NCBI GenBank assembly: GCA_026421185.1
Contig: JAPKCH010000001.1
Coordinates: 51,938 to 115,937 of the forward strand
Direction of reading: 5' to 3'
DNA from: Dehalococcoidia bacterium
GTDB lineage: Bacteria; Chloroflexota; Dehalococcoidia; Lucifugimonadales; Lucifugimonadaceae
DNA: 64,000 nucleotides
Shown: piece after piece, positions 1 to 8,772 of the stretch
Layout: each line of letters opens with the position of its first letter
Position numbering within the stretch: position 1 is the stretch's first letter
Program-made: the position numbers and the translations under genes
Notes under the pieces: generated by a model
Databases searched by the model: none
What the model was told of the DNA's origin: nothing
The model's input: only the letters and a program-made list of their open reading frames with translations

Positions 1-111
1 ATAACGTTTATCAAGAACCACACGGGCATTATCTGAAATCACTGCTGGTGTGAATTCTTCTGTTGTAGTAGTGCCGCTTGTGCTCATGTGTGTGTCCTGA
101 GTAGTAGTCAT
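1..111 (-). CDS. N-terminus of a ribonucleotide reductase, probably adenosylcobalamin-dependent class II (partial, runs off window)
   Basis: Minus-strand translation from ATG at 111: MTTTQDTHMSTSGTTTTEEFTPAVISDNARVVLDKRY; the xARVVLDKRY motif resembles class II RNR N-termini; next to nrdR. Confidence 0.55.
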   Translation of the reverse strand, partial: MTTTQDTHMSTSGTTTTEEFTPAVISDNARVVLDKRY

Positions 112-202
112 TTATCTTCTTTTCGTGCGTTTCAGTGCGGGTGCTTTATGTTGTTGTCAGCTTTGGCAGTTCTGCTGTAACTACCGCCGACGAACCCCGG
201 GT

Positions 203-727
203 TTATCGGCCTCTTTGAGCCAGCCGGGGGACATCATCATCTATTAACCGTAATTGGCTTTTGGATCCGTTATCGTCATCACTCGGATCTGTAAGCGCCT
301 TCACTTCTTTGGTGAAGGAATCGACATCTTGAAAATCTCTGTAGACCGAAGCAAACCTTATGTATGCCACCCGATCAAGAAGTTTCAGCCTTTCAATGCA
401 CATTTCTCCGAGCACCCTCGCTTCAATTTCTGCCTTAGCGAGTTTGTGCAGCTCGTTTTCTATATCGACAACCATCTTAGAAATGGCGCCAATCTCCAAG
501 GGCCTCTTGGCACAAGCCGTCTGTAACGATCGTTCCAGCTTGTCCGTAGAAAATGCTTCTCGACGCCCATCCCGTTTGGCGATCATCAACTGCATCGAAT
601 GCACTTTCTCGTAGGTGGTGAAACGAAGTTCACACCTTATGCATTCACGCCTGCGGCGCACGCCGTCAGGAGCTTCACGCGAATCAATTACGCGTGATTC
701 ATTGTTTCCACAAAAGGGACAATGCAT
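203..727 (-). CDS. nrdR: Transcriptional repressor NrdR
   Basis: MHCPFCGNNESRVIDSREAPDGVRRRRECIRCELRFTTYEK: zinc ribbon plus ATP-cone. Confidence 0.97.
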   Translation of the reverse strand: MHCPFCGNNESRVIDSREAPDGVRRRRECIRCELRFTTYEKVHSMQLMIAKRDGRREAFSTDKLERSLQTACAKRPLEIGAISKMVVDIENELHKLAKAEIEARVLGEMCIERLKLLDRVAYIRFASVYRDFQDVDSFTKEVKALTDPSDDDNGSKSQLRLIDDDVPRLAQRGR

Positions 728-1242
728 TGCCTGAAACGTACCTTAGTTACTTGATCCGTTAGAGCCACGAGGAAAGCATTCCGTTTCGGGGTGAATTTCT
801 CAATTCAGAGCCGATTTACGGAGCAGTGTGCAAAACAAAATGTTGAACACGCTACCTTGTGGCTGCGGACACAGCCAAACCCCACATTTAGTGGTGTACA
901 ACGGAGACTACCACTAGCCATAGAGGGTGTGTCAATCCTCGGTGTCAGCTGGTTTGACTGTATTCTTCTCGGATTACTGCTTGAGTAACTGGTAAATCTA
1001 CATTGATTTCGTAGTGCTGAAAACTTACTAAAATACTGTACTAATTCGACGCATACGATGGGTGATAGTTCAAGAGATCTGTTTCCCTAAAAGCTGGGAA
1101 TTGATTTGATATCGCCTGTCGACAGTGAAATTTGTACGTAAAGTTTTATGTTTATTAATTAGTGGCAGTATCAACTTTAGTTTTGCCGACGAATAATCAA
1201 GCTTCGCGACTGGCTAAATAAATTAAGATAGGGTATGACGCA

Positions 1243-2298
1243 ATGAAAAACGCTTGGGCAGTAAGAATTGCCACCGACGAAGTACTAGAAACGTCGGTTC
1301 AGCTCGGTGTGAAGAACATCATCTTCTACGGTGGGCCTGGATCCCCATTTCGGCCAGCTAGCGACAAGCCTCTCGAAAAAGCGAGAAATAGCTACGATGA
1401 CTACGTAGCTATTCGCGAACGAGTCGAATCGTATGGTTTGACGATTACAGGATGCGAGAACGGGTTCATTTCTGATCCTAAGTTTTTCGACATTGCATTC
1501 GGTGGTCCGAAGCGAGATCAACTAATAGAACTTCTCGCAGCTGAGATTACCGATATGGGGCGAGCAGGTATTCCGATCCTTGCTTACAACTGGATGCCCA
1601 ATTCTGTTTGGCGTTCAGCTGGAACTCAAATTCGTGGTGGAACCAATGTGACCGCTTGGGATAGTAATGCTTCCGATCAGCATTCGATTCTCGATATTTC
1701 AGAAGAAACCGAAGCCTTGCTTGCCGGGTACGACACTTCCAGAGAAAACATGTGGAAGTGCCTTGAGTATTGGATCAAGACGATTACACCGATCGCTGAA
1801 TCTGCAGGTATCAAACTAGGTATCCACCCCGACGACCCACCTGTGCCTGAACTGGGTGGCGTGCCTCGACTGCTAGGAGGCTTCGACGCTTATAAGCGGC
1901 TTACTTCGATCGTAGATAGCCCGTATAACGGCATTGAGTTCTGTCAGGGCACGTTCTCCGAAATGGAAGATGCCAAAGATGGCGGAATCTACGAGATGAT
2001 CAAGTACTTCGCCGAGCGCGACAAAGTGCTTTATGTTCATTTCCGCAATGTTTCAGGAACCGTTCCGAAGTTCAACGAAGAATTCATCAACACTGGCTAT
2101 GTCGATATGAAACGTGCGATGGAAACGTACAACGCCGCTGGATACAAGGGCGTGTTCATGGATGACCACTGTCCAGAAATCGTTGGCGACACAGCGTTCC
2201 CTGGCAACTGGGGTGGCTACCGCTCAAGGATTTTCGCCCAAGGGTATATACAGGCAATGCTTGAATCCGTAACCGCCAAGCGACCGGAGCAGTTCTAA
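1243..2298 (+). CDS. Mannonate dehydratase-like protein (UxuA family)
   Basis: GIHPDDPPVPELGGVPRLLGGFDAYKRL, FCQGTFSEM, VLYVHFRNVSGT, FMDDHCPEI motifs. Confidence 0.85.
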   Translation: MKNAWAVRIATDEVLETSVQLGVKNIIFYGGPGSPFRPASDKPLEKARNSYDDYVAIRERVESYGLTITGCENGFISDPKFFDIAFGGPKRDQLIELLAAEITDMGRAGIPILAYNWMPNSVWRSAGTQIRGGTNVTAWDSNASDQHSILDISEETEALLAGYDTSRENMWKCLEYWIKTITPIAESAGIKLGIHPDDPPVPELGGVPRLLGGFDAYKRLTSIVDSPYNGIEFCQGTFSEMEDAKDGGIYEMIKYFAERDKVLYVHFRNVSGTVPKFNEEFINTGYVDMKRAMETYNAAGYKGVFMDDHCPEIVGDTAFPGNWGGYRSRIFAQGYIQAMLESVTAKRPEQF

Positions 2299-2328
2299 CA
2301 CCGTTCGACATATGAGCTCAACGCAAAA

Positions 2329-2360
2329 GACCCCGGGAGAATTTTGGTTCTCTCGGGGTC
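2329..2360 (+). terminator. Hairpin terminator between convergent uxuA-like gene and ftsZ (possibly bidirectional)
   Basis: gaccccgggagaa-ttttgg-ttctctcggggtc, 13-nt arms with two mispairs/wobbles; located just after the CDS. Confidence 0.65.
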
Positions 2361-2438
2361 TGATTTTGACTCCTACCTCAAATGCTTTTTAAGAACGTCT
2401 GGGCAGAGCTATTTGAAAAGTGGTTTGCTTAGTTAAGG

Positions 2439-3551
2439 CTAGTCACTGGATGCCATCTCACGGACTGAACGCCTGCGAGCTGAACGGTGATGTCGTAGAA
2501 ACGGTGGAAGATCTAGAGCTTCTTCGTCGCCAAGCACATCGCTCAAAGCAGCAGTTACTGCTGCTTCTTTTTCAGCTGATGCTTCGGCACCCGGGAAGCC
2601 AGTCGCGATGATCGTCATCTTGACTTCGTTTTCCATCTTAGGGTCGGTGACCATACCGAAGATGATGTTGCAATCTGGGTCTACCATGTTCGATACAACT
2701 TCCGAAGCCTTTTGCACTTCCTGAAGTGTGAGATCGGTTCCGCCAGTGACATTGAAAATAACGCCACGTGCGCCTGCGATCGAGACCTCTAACAGAGGGC
2801 TATCGATTGCAGCTTCTGCAGCCATTATTGCTCGATCTTCGCCCGAACCTTGACCAATAGCCATCCATGCTGGACCAGCGTTCGACATGATCGCTTTTAC
2901 GTCAGCGAAGTCAAGGTTGATTTCACCAGGCATGAGGATCAGTTCAGCGATCGACTGAACACCCTGTCGTAGAACGTCGTCTGCCATTCGGAATGCCATG
3001 TCCATCGAGAGGTTCTCGGTCGACATGATTAGAAGTCGGTCGTTTGGAATAACGATAAGAGTGTCGACAACTTCGGCAAGAGCCTTGATGCCTTCTTCAG
3101 CCTGTCGTCGTCGTCGTGCGCCTTCGAAGTTGAATGGCTTGGTTACAACACCAACCGTTAGAGCTCCGAGTTCTTGGGCAACTTCAGCAACAACTGGCGA
3201 ACCACCTGTTCCTGTTCCGCCACCCATACCGGCTGCGATGAATACAAGGTCGGCACCTTCAAGTGCTCGCTTGATTTCGTCGCGGTCTTCTTCGTGACAT
3301 TCTCGACCCTTTGAAGGGTCTCCGCCAACGCCGAGACCACGTGCGGTACGGTCACCAACACGAATGCGAATAGGGACGTCAGAGCGGGTAAGTGCCTGAG
3401 CGTCAGTGTTAACTGTGATGTACTCAACTTCAGGGATACGGTCTCGGTACATACGTGACACGGCGTTAGAGCCACCGCCACCTACACCAACGACCTTAAT
3501 TGTCGCTGATCCGATATTTCCTTCAATTGGTGTTTGAGCCTGGTCGACCAT
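2439..3551 (-). CDS. ftsZ: Cell division protein FtsZ
   Basis: [26 protein letters not shown]-terminal peptide DLPPFLR. Confidence 0.97.
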   Translation of the reverse strand: MVDQAQTPIEGNIGSATIKVVGVGGGGSNAVSRMYRDRIPEVEYITVNTDAQALTRSDVPIRIRVGDRTARGLGVGGDPSKGRECHEEDRDEIKRALEGADLVFIAAGMGGGTGTGGSPVVAEVAQELGALTVGVVTKPFNFEGARRRRQAEEGIKALAEVVDTLIVIPNDRLLIMSTENLSMDMAFRMADDVLRQGVQSIAELILMPGEINLDFADVKAIMSNAGPAWMAIGQGSGEDRAIMAAEAAIDSPLLEVSIAGARGVIFNVTGGTDLTLQEVQKASEVVSNMVDPDCNIIFGMVTDPKMENEVKMTIIATGFPGAEASAEKEAAVTAALSDVLGDEEALDLPPFLRHHRSARRRSVREMASSD

Positions 3552-3686
3552 ACTTGTTTCTCCTGGAGATCGTTATGCCATTTATTGAATGACTTGCTGA
3601 CCGCGGATGTTTAGGTTTGACGCCGCTCGTTTGAGCGGCGTTATTAGTTTTGTTAGCGCCCGAAAAGAGATTCTGTTCGCACGTTT

Positions 3687-4973
3687 CTACGTACCAGCAA
3701 TCTCCTTTTCACGTTTTGTCAACCAGCCACGGATCATAGAAAGTGCACCGCTCGAGGTCTTGGTTACTTCTCCAGAATTGTTAGATGTAGTAGTTCTCTT
3801 TCGCTGAGTCACATGGTTTTCAGCAGGTAAATTGCGGGTGCCCCATAGAGCGATGCCGGCTGCAGCTGAGTAGGCAGGATCGTTCGTGCCTTCAGGCATT
3901 CCATCGAGCCCACGTGGTGTGGCTAGTCGTACTTTTCGTTGGAAGATGTACTTGGCGATATTCAAAAAGCCATCGAGCTTGGCACCACCACCGGTGAATA
4001 CGATTCGGTCGGTTGGAATATCGGCAAGATGCGGAACTTCAAGCTTGAGCTGAATCATGTGGAACAACTCAGAAGTTCGTTCCTTGAGTACCTGACCGAT
4101 TTCTCGCTTAGAGATAGTCAAAGGCTGTTTCATCGTTGTGGGATGAAGGGTGACCTCTTCTTTCATGTTTGCAAGTTCCGGAGCAGCAGTGCCATGTTCG
4201 ATCTTGAGCTGTTCAGCAGAATCAAAGTCGATTGCAAAGGCGATGCTCAGGTCGTTCGAGAACTGGAATCCACCAACAGGAATGACGGCTGTGTGAACTA
4301 CCACGCCATCGTGGTAAACGGCGATGTCAGATGTTCCGCCACCAACGTCGATCAGAACTGCGCCTTCTTCACGCTCGTCAGCAGTAAGGACTGCATCGGC
4401 GCTTGCAAGAGGCTCAACAACCATCGACGAAACCCGGACACCAGCGTTGGAAACGGCGTTGTGTAGTTCGGTAATCTTTGAAATCGAGCCAGTAATTACA
4501 TGGCTTTCGACGTGAAGTTCTCCGGTGTGCATCCCAAGTGGGTTGCGAACGCCGTGAAGACCATCAAGTGAGTAGGTTCGTGGAATAACGTGGAGCAGTC
4601 GACGGTCATCTGCGAGATCCATCGAACCTGCAGCCTTCTTAGATGCCGAAATGTCGAGATCGGTGACAGCACGCATTCCATCCGGACGTGGGACATTGGC
4701 CCAGCGGTTCTTCGATTCAACGTGACTGCCAGTTAGACCGGCGTAAACGCTCGTTACTTCAACGCCTGCGTCGGCCGATGCGGCAGCGATTGATTCTTTG
4801 ATTGCGGCAGTGACGGCAGCAGAATCTGCAACCATTCCTTTGCTCATGCCATCACAAGGCACGATGCTGATACCGCTTACTTCAGTGCGATGGTTTGCGC
4901 GTTTACGAGTGATGATTGTGCAAACTTTGGTTGTGCCGATATCGATAGCTACTCTGAAGTCGTCTTGCAACAT
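3687..4973 (-). CDS. ftsA: Cell division protein FtsA
   Basis: FRVAIDIGTTKVCTII, VLIDVGGGTSDIAVY, IVFTGGGAKLDGF; upstream of ftsZ. Confidence 0.95.
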   Translation of the reverse strand: MLQDDFRVAIDIGTTKVCTIITRKRANHRTEVSGISIVPCDGMSKGMVADSAAVTAAIKESIAAASADAGVEVTSVYAGLTGSHVESKNRWANVPRPDGMRAVTDLDISASKKAAGSMDLADDRRLLHVIPRTYSLDGLHGVRNPLGMHTGELHVESHVITGSISKITELHNAVSNAGVRVSSMVVEPLASADAVLTADEREEGAVLIDVGGGTSDIAVYHDGVVVHTAVIPVGGFQFSNDLSIAFAIDFDSAEQLKIEHGTAAPELANMKEEVTLHPTTMKQPLTISKREIGQVLKERTSELFHMIQLKLEVPHLADIPTDRIVFTGGGAKLDGFLNIAKYIFQRKVRLATPRGLDGMPEGTNDPAYSAAAGIALWGTRNLPAENHVTQRKRTTTSNNSGEVTKTSSGALSMIRGWLTKREKEIAGT

Positions 4974-5122
4974 GCTGGGCTCCTGTAATGGTTTTTTTAT
5001 GGGGTAGTGGAGTTAACGGAGAAGCCGTGGCGTATCAGGTGGTTCAGCTAGAACGGCCGTTCCTTGCAATGTTGCCGAGAGTGCTCGTCGGTAAGGGCTT
5101 TGGTTGTTTAGATATGTATTTC

Positions 5123-6058
5123 TCAAACCCGCTCAGCCACCCGTAACTTGGCACTGCGCGCACGTGGATTAGCACCGATTTCTGAGTCAGTAGGGATCTG
5201 TGGGCGGCGTGAGATCATCTTCAGCGTTGCCAAGTGATCACATCGGCAGATAGGAGTGCCAGGAGGGCAGATGCAGTCGGACGCTTGCTTGCGAATGAAA
5301 TTCTTCACAATGCGGTCTTCAAGCGAGTGATACGAAATGACAGCGAGACGTCCACCCTGGCCAAGCAGGGATACTGCCTGTTCAAGTGCCGTTTCGAGTG
5401 CCGAAAGCTCATCGTTCACCGCAATACGAATGGCTTGGAACGTACGAGTTGCGGGATGCGTTCGCTTACCGCGACGCGGGTTTACCTTCTCAATAAGTTC
5501 AGCGAGTTCGAGCGAAGTATTGAGCGGTCGATGTCGGACGATAGCGTTAGCAATTCGTCGAGCTGCACGGTCTTCACCTAAATGGAAAATAATGTCTGCT
5601 AATTCAGATTCGGCGTATTCGTTAACGATGTTGGAAGCAGATATTTGCTGATCAAGGCTGAAACGCATGTCTAACGGGTCGGCTCGTCGGAAACTGAAAC
5701 CACGAGATTCGCGATCTAGTTGTAGAGAAGAAACTCCAAGATCAAATAGAACGCCGTGGACAGGAACAAATTCGTATTGAAGCGCTGTCGCTCGAATATC
5801 ACGGAAGTTCGTGTTGACAGCGAGGAACGCATCATCATGCTCAGCCAAACGCTTGGTGGCAACGGTGATAGCTTCAGGATCGGCATCGACGCCGAGTACT
5901 TGCCCGCCAGGGTTTGCAGCGCGGAGGATTTCCTTCGAGTGACCACCCTCGCCAAGAGTTCCATCAATGTAACGTCCACCAGGCTGGACATTTAGTGCCT
6001 GCATAATTTCCGGCATCATGACCGGTTCGTGGTGAAGATTTAAGCCCATGAGAATCAC
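5123..6058 (-). CDS. rsmH: 16S rRNA (cytosine1402-N4)-methyltransferase RsmH (MraW)
   Basis: LHHEPVMMPEIMQALNVQPGGRYIDGTLGEGGHSKEIL, ISYHSLEDRIVKNF. Confidence 0.97.
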   Translation of the reverse strand: MILMGLNLHHEPVMMPEIMQALNVQPGGRYIDGTLGEGGHSKEILRAANPGGQVLGVDADPEAITVATKRLAEHDDAFLAVNTNFRDIRATALQYEFVPVHGVLFDLGVSSLQLDRESRGFSFRRADPLDMRFSLDQQISASNIVNEYAESELADIIFHLGEDRAARRIANAIVRHRPLNTSLELAELIEKVNPRRGKRTHPATRTFQAIRIAVNDELSALETALEQAVSLLGQGGRLAVISYHSLEDRIVKNFIRKQASDCICPPGTPICRCDHLATLKMISRRPQIPTDSEIGANPRARSAKLRVAERV

Positions 6059-6543
6059 TCGTCTGTCTCCGGTTCATACTGCCGACCGACGATTTGGGTC
6101 TGTTCGGGTTGAGGAGTTACTTGAGGCGCTGCTTCGGCGATGTCGCTCGCTTCGGTATCGAGAACACGTCGTTCTTCGCTCCATGCAGATGATGACCAAA
6201 TTTCGATAAACCTGCCGGTACCGACGATGACGACGTCTTCACCCAAACCGGCATACTCACGAAGCTGAACCGGAACAACGACACGACCACTACGGTCAAG
6301 GGTTCCTGCAAATGCGCCAGAAAACGTTAGGCGTGCCAGTTTTCGAGCACTGGCTGAAGTTGCGGGCTGATGGGCGATATCGCTAGCTGCTCGTTCCCAC
6401 TCCTCCGGGGTGTAAACAACAACACAGTTGTCGTAAGCCCGACCGAGGATAATGCCATCGATGAACGCCATTTTGAATCGAGCAGGAATTGCGACCCTGC
6501 CTTGAGGATCGATTCTGTGCTCATATTCGCCGGCAAAAATCAT
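6055..6543 (-). CDS. mraZ: Transcriptional regulator MraZ (start placed at ATG 6543 rather than 6654)
   Basis: MIFAGEYEHRIDPQGRVAIPARFK at the N-terminus and a second GTLDRSGRVVVPVQLREYAGL repeat; 4-nt overlap with rsmH. Confidence 0.94.
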   Translation of the reverse strand: MIFAGEYEHRIDPQGRVAIPARFKMAFIDGIILGRAYDNCVVVYTPEEWERAASDIAHQPATSASARKLARLTFSGAFAGTLDRSGRVVVPVQLREYAGLGEDVVIVGTGRFIEIWSSSAWSEERRVLDTEASDIAEAAPQVTPQPEQTQIVGRQYEPETDE

Positions 6544-6584
6544 GTTGGTCTCTGGGTACGGAGCGAAAACAGATAAACTAAAAT

Positions 6585-6600
6585 TGCCCCTATCTGCCCC
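6585..6600 (-). promoter_or_regulatory. Candidate MraZ box upstream of mraZ
   Basis: Minus strand GGGGCAGATAGGGGCA: GGGGCA direct repeats with a 10-bp period, about 42-57 nt upstream of the mraZ ATG. Confidence 0.4.
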
Positions 6601-6678
6601 AATACAATACAAATTGTGCCATATACCTACTTTCCCCGACAATACATTTAGCATGCAGTTTTATGAGTTATTTAAAGT

Positions 6679-6773
6679 TACGAACGTACTCCGCTCCGTG
6701 CTAGCATTCCCATAATTGAACTTGTACGTTCGTACTCCAAGTTCAAGCCTGAGTTTGTTGGTACGTTCGTACT
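6679..6773. promoter_or_regulatory. Three copies of TACGTTCGTA in the mraZ/moaB intergenic region
   Basis: TACGAACGTA 6679-6688 (inverted), TACGTTCGTA 6725-6734 and 6762-6771; the middle copy lies inside TTGAACTTG(6716-6724)/CAAGTTCAA(6738-6746). Confidence 0.5.
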
Positions 6774-6850
6774 TTGATGGTTTTTATGCTCGGGAACTTC
6801 AAGTATTTCGACCTTAATGGACAGGAGAAGAGCCAATAGTTGCTTACGCG

Positions 6851-7327
6851 GTGTTGACCAGCAGCGATACAGGATCTACAGGGAAACGTGTCGATACGAG
6901 CGGTGATGCTATCGTCGAAATCATGGATGGCGCAGGTCATAATTTGTCAGGGCGCGTTATGCTGCCAGACGATTTCGACCAGCTTTCCGATCAGATAAAA
7001 ACCTGGTGTGATTCAGGAAATATCGACGTAGTTCTGACCACTGGCGGAACGGGTCTGTCGTCTCGTGACGTCATGCCTGAAGTAACCAGTGGTTTGATCG
7101 ATTTAGAGATTCCCGGCATGGCAGAAGCGATGCGTGCTGAATCTCTGAAGGTAACTAAGATGGCGATGATTTCTCGAGCAGTCGTTGGCGCACGAGGTTC
7201 GACTCTGGTTATCAACTTGCCGGGTAGCACTGGTGGCGTGCGGGACAATTTGGGCGTGGTATTGCCGGTGATAAATCACGCAGCAGAAGTCTTTCAAGAT
7301 CGACAAAAAGGCGATCACCCGATTTAG
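6851..7327 (+). CDS. MoaB/Mog-family molybdenum cofactor biosynthesis protein (true start possibly upstream at 6836)
   Basis: TSSDTGSTGKRVDTSG, LTTGGTGLSSRDV, INLPGSTGGVRDNL. Confidence 0.88.
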   Translation: MLTSSDTGSTGKRVDTSGDAIVEIMDGAGHNLSGRVMLPDDFDQLSDQIKTWCDSGNIDVVLTTGGTGLSSRDVMPEVTSGLIDLEIPGMAEAMRAESLKVTKMAMISRAVVGARGSTLVINLPGSTGGVRDNLGVVLPVINHAAEVFQDRQKGDHPI

Positions 7328-7397
7328 GCAGACGTCTTTCGCATGCGGGTGTGAATCTTAGTTGAATAGACGGAAACCCTCAGGTAGAACATGTCCT

Positions 7398-8108
7398 ATG
7401 AAAATCTCGATAATCACACTGTTTCCTGAAATGTTCGAAGGCCCATTGGGCACGAGCATTGTTGGTCGCGCTGTGGAATCCGGGCAAATCGAAATTGAAA
7501 CTGTTCAGTTACGAGATTTTGCGCCAAACGAACGAGGTACTGTTGATGAGCCGCCATTTGGAGGCAGTGCCGGAATGGTCCTTCAGGCTGGACCATTAGT
7601 TGCAGCAGTAGACGATGTTGCAGCTAAGTCGACAGGAGCGACTAAACCCCATGTGGTTTTGATGTCAGCACAGGGCGCTCCGTTGACCCACCGACGAGCA
7701 CAAGAACTGTCGGAAATGAACTCGGTCACATTGGTCTGCGGACACTATGAGGGCGTCGACGAACGATTCATCGAACTACGCGTCGATGAAGAGATTTCCA
7801 TTGGCGACTTCGTTATGACAGGTGGTGAAATACCAGCGATGGCGCTTACCGATGCGATGGTCAGGCTTATTCCCGGCGTGCTTGGCGACGATGATTCCGC
7901 TAAACATGATTCATTCGCTCCAGGATCTGTTTCATTACTGGAAGGCCCTGTCTACACACGACCTGCGAAATTCATGGGGTTGGAAGTTCCGAAAGAACTA
8001 CTGACTGGCGATCACGCAAAGATCGAAACGTGGCGCAGGAAGCAAGCATTGCGACGGACCGAAGAACGACGGCCCGATCTATTAAATGATTGGCCAGTTA
8101 CCGAGTAA
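7398..8108 (+). CDS. trmD: tRNA (guanine37-N1)-methyltransferase TrmD
   Basis: MKISIITLFPEMFEGPLGTSIVGRA, VCGHYEGVDERF, EISIGDFVMTGGE. Confidence 0.97.
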   Translation: MKISIITLFPEMFEGPLGTSIVGRAVESGQIEIETVQLRDFAPNERGTVDEPPFGGSAGMVLQAGPLVAAVDDVAAKSTGATKPHVVLMSAQGAPLTHRRAQELSEMNSVTLVCGHYEGVDERFIELRVDEEISIGDFVMTGGEIPAMALTDAMVRLIPGVLGDDDSAKHDSFAPGSVSLLEGPVYTRPAKFMGLEVPKELLTGDHAKIETWRRKQALRRTEERRPDLLNDWPVTE

Positions 8109-8221
8109 ATATGTTCGTTTCATCTGGGTAGTCTCGCTCAGCAATTGAAAAAGGGCGTTTAGTGGTATTGCTGGTTCCCCTTTTTCAGAGGTAGACTAAA
8201 TGTTCGGCACTGAAACACATC

Positions 8222-8241
8222 GACGCCTTCGGGCGTCTTTT
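8222..8241 (+). terminator. Terminator/attenuator-like hairpin in the rplS leader
   Basis: gacgcc-ttcg-ggcgtc-tttt, 20 nt upstream of the rplS ATG. Confidence 0.6.
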
Positions 8242-8261
8242 CGCGACGAAAGATTTTTGAC

Positions 8262-8615
8262 ATGGACGCTGCATCACTGGTCGGGCTCAAAACGCTTGAC
8301 CATATCCAAGACTTCCAGCCTGGTGACACCGTAACCGTGAACCTTCGAATTGTTGAAGGCGATCGACAGCGTGTTCAGGCTTTCCAAGGCAACGTCATTT
8401 CTGGCAAGCACCGAGTCGCAAGGACTCCTCTTGCTGGTGATTCGTTCACCGTTCGTCGAGTTTCATACGGCGTGGGTGTAGAGCGAATTATTCCGTTCCA
8501 CTCACCAAACGTTGAATCTGTGGAGGTAACCCGACAGGGCAAGGTAAGACGAGCACGTCTGTACTACCTCCGTGGTCTCACTGGCAAGAAGGCCAGAATC
8601 AAAGAACGCCGATAA
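8262..8615 (+). CDS. rplS: 50S ribosomal protein L19
   Basis: [51 protein letters not shown]; downstream of trmD. Confidence 0.97.
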   Translation: MDAASLVGLKTLDHIQDFQPGDTVTVNLRIVEGDRQRVQAFQGNVISGKHRVARTPLAGDSFTVRRVSYGVGVERIIPFHSPNVESVEVTRQGKVRRARLYYLRGLTGKKARIKERR

Positions 8616-8655
8616 TCGAACTTCGACCGATTTGGTCGATATCGAATCTAACTAA

Positions 8656-8686
8656 CCTCTGCAGTTCAGCTGCGGAGGTTTTTTTA
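8656..8686 (+). terminator. Rho-independent terminator after rplS
   Basis: cctctgcag-ttcag-ctgcggagg followed by a T-run. Confidence 0.85.
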
Positions 8687-8772
8687 TTTCTGTGCCGTTA
8701 TATGTTTGACCGCATCGAGCCTGAGAAGATAATTGGCACATCACCAATTCCACGATTCACACCGGAGCACGA

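Noticed and set aside
791-988. 65-aa ORF in the nrdR-uxuA spacer
   Set aside because: No recognisable motif, no good ribosome site; likely random.
2998-3297. Plus-strand ORFs antisense to ftsZ and many similar shadow ORFs (e.g. 5337-5651, 13917-14306, 22307-22813, 41370-41747)
   Set aside because: Ser/Arg-rich or low-quality translations lying opposite clearly conserved genes; expected from codon composition.
3158-3481. Search for CRISPR arrays, toxin-antitoxin, restriction or prophage genes across the window
   Set aside because: No regularly spaced repeats and no nuclease/methylase/capsid-type proteins seen; the only RHH protein pairs with DUF4097, not a recognisable toxin.
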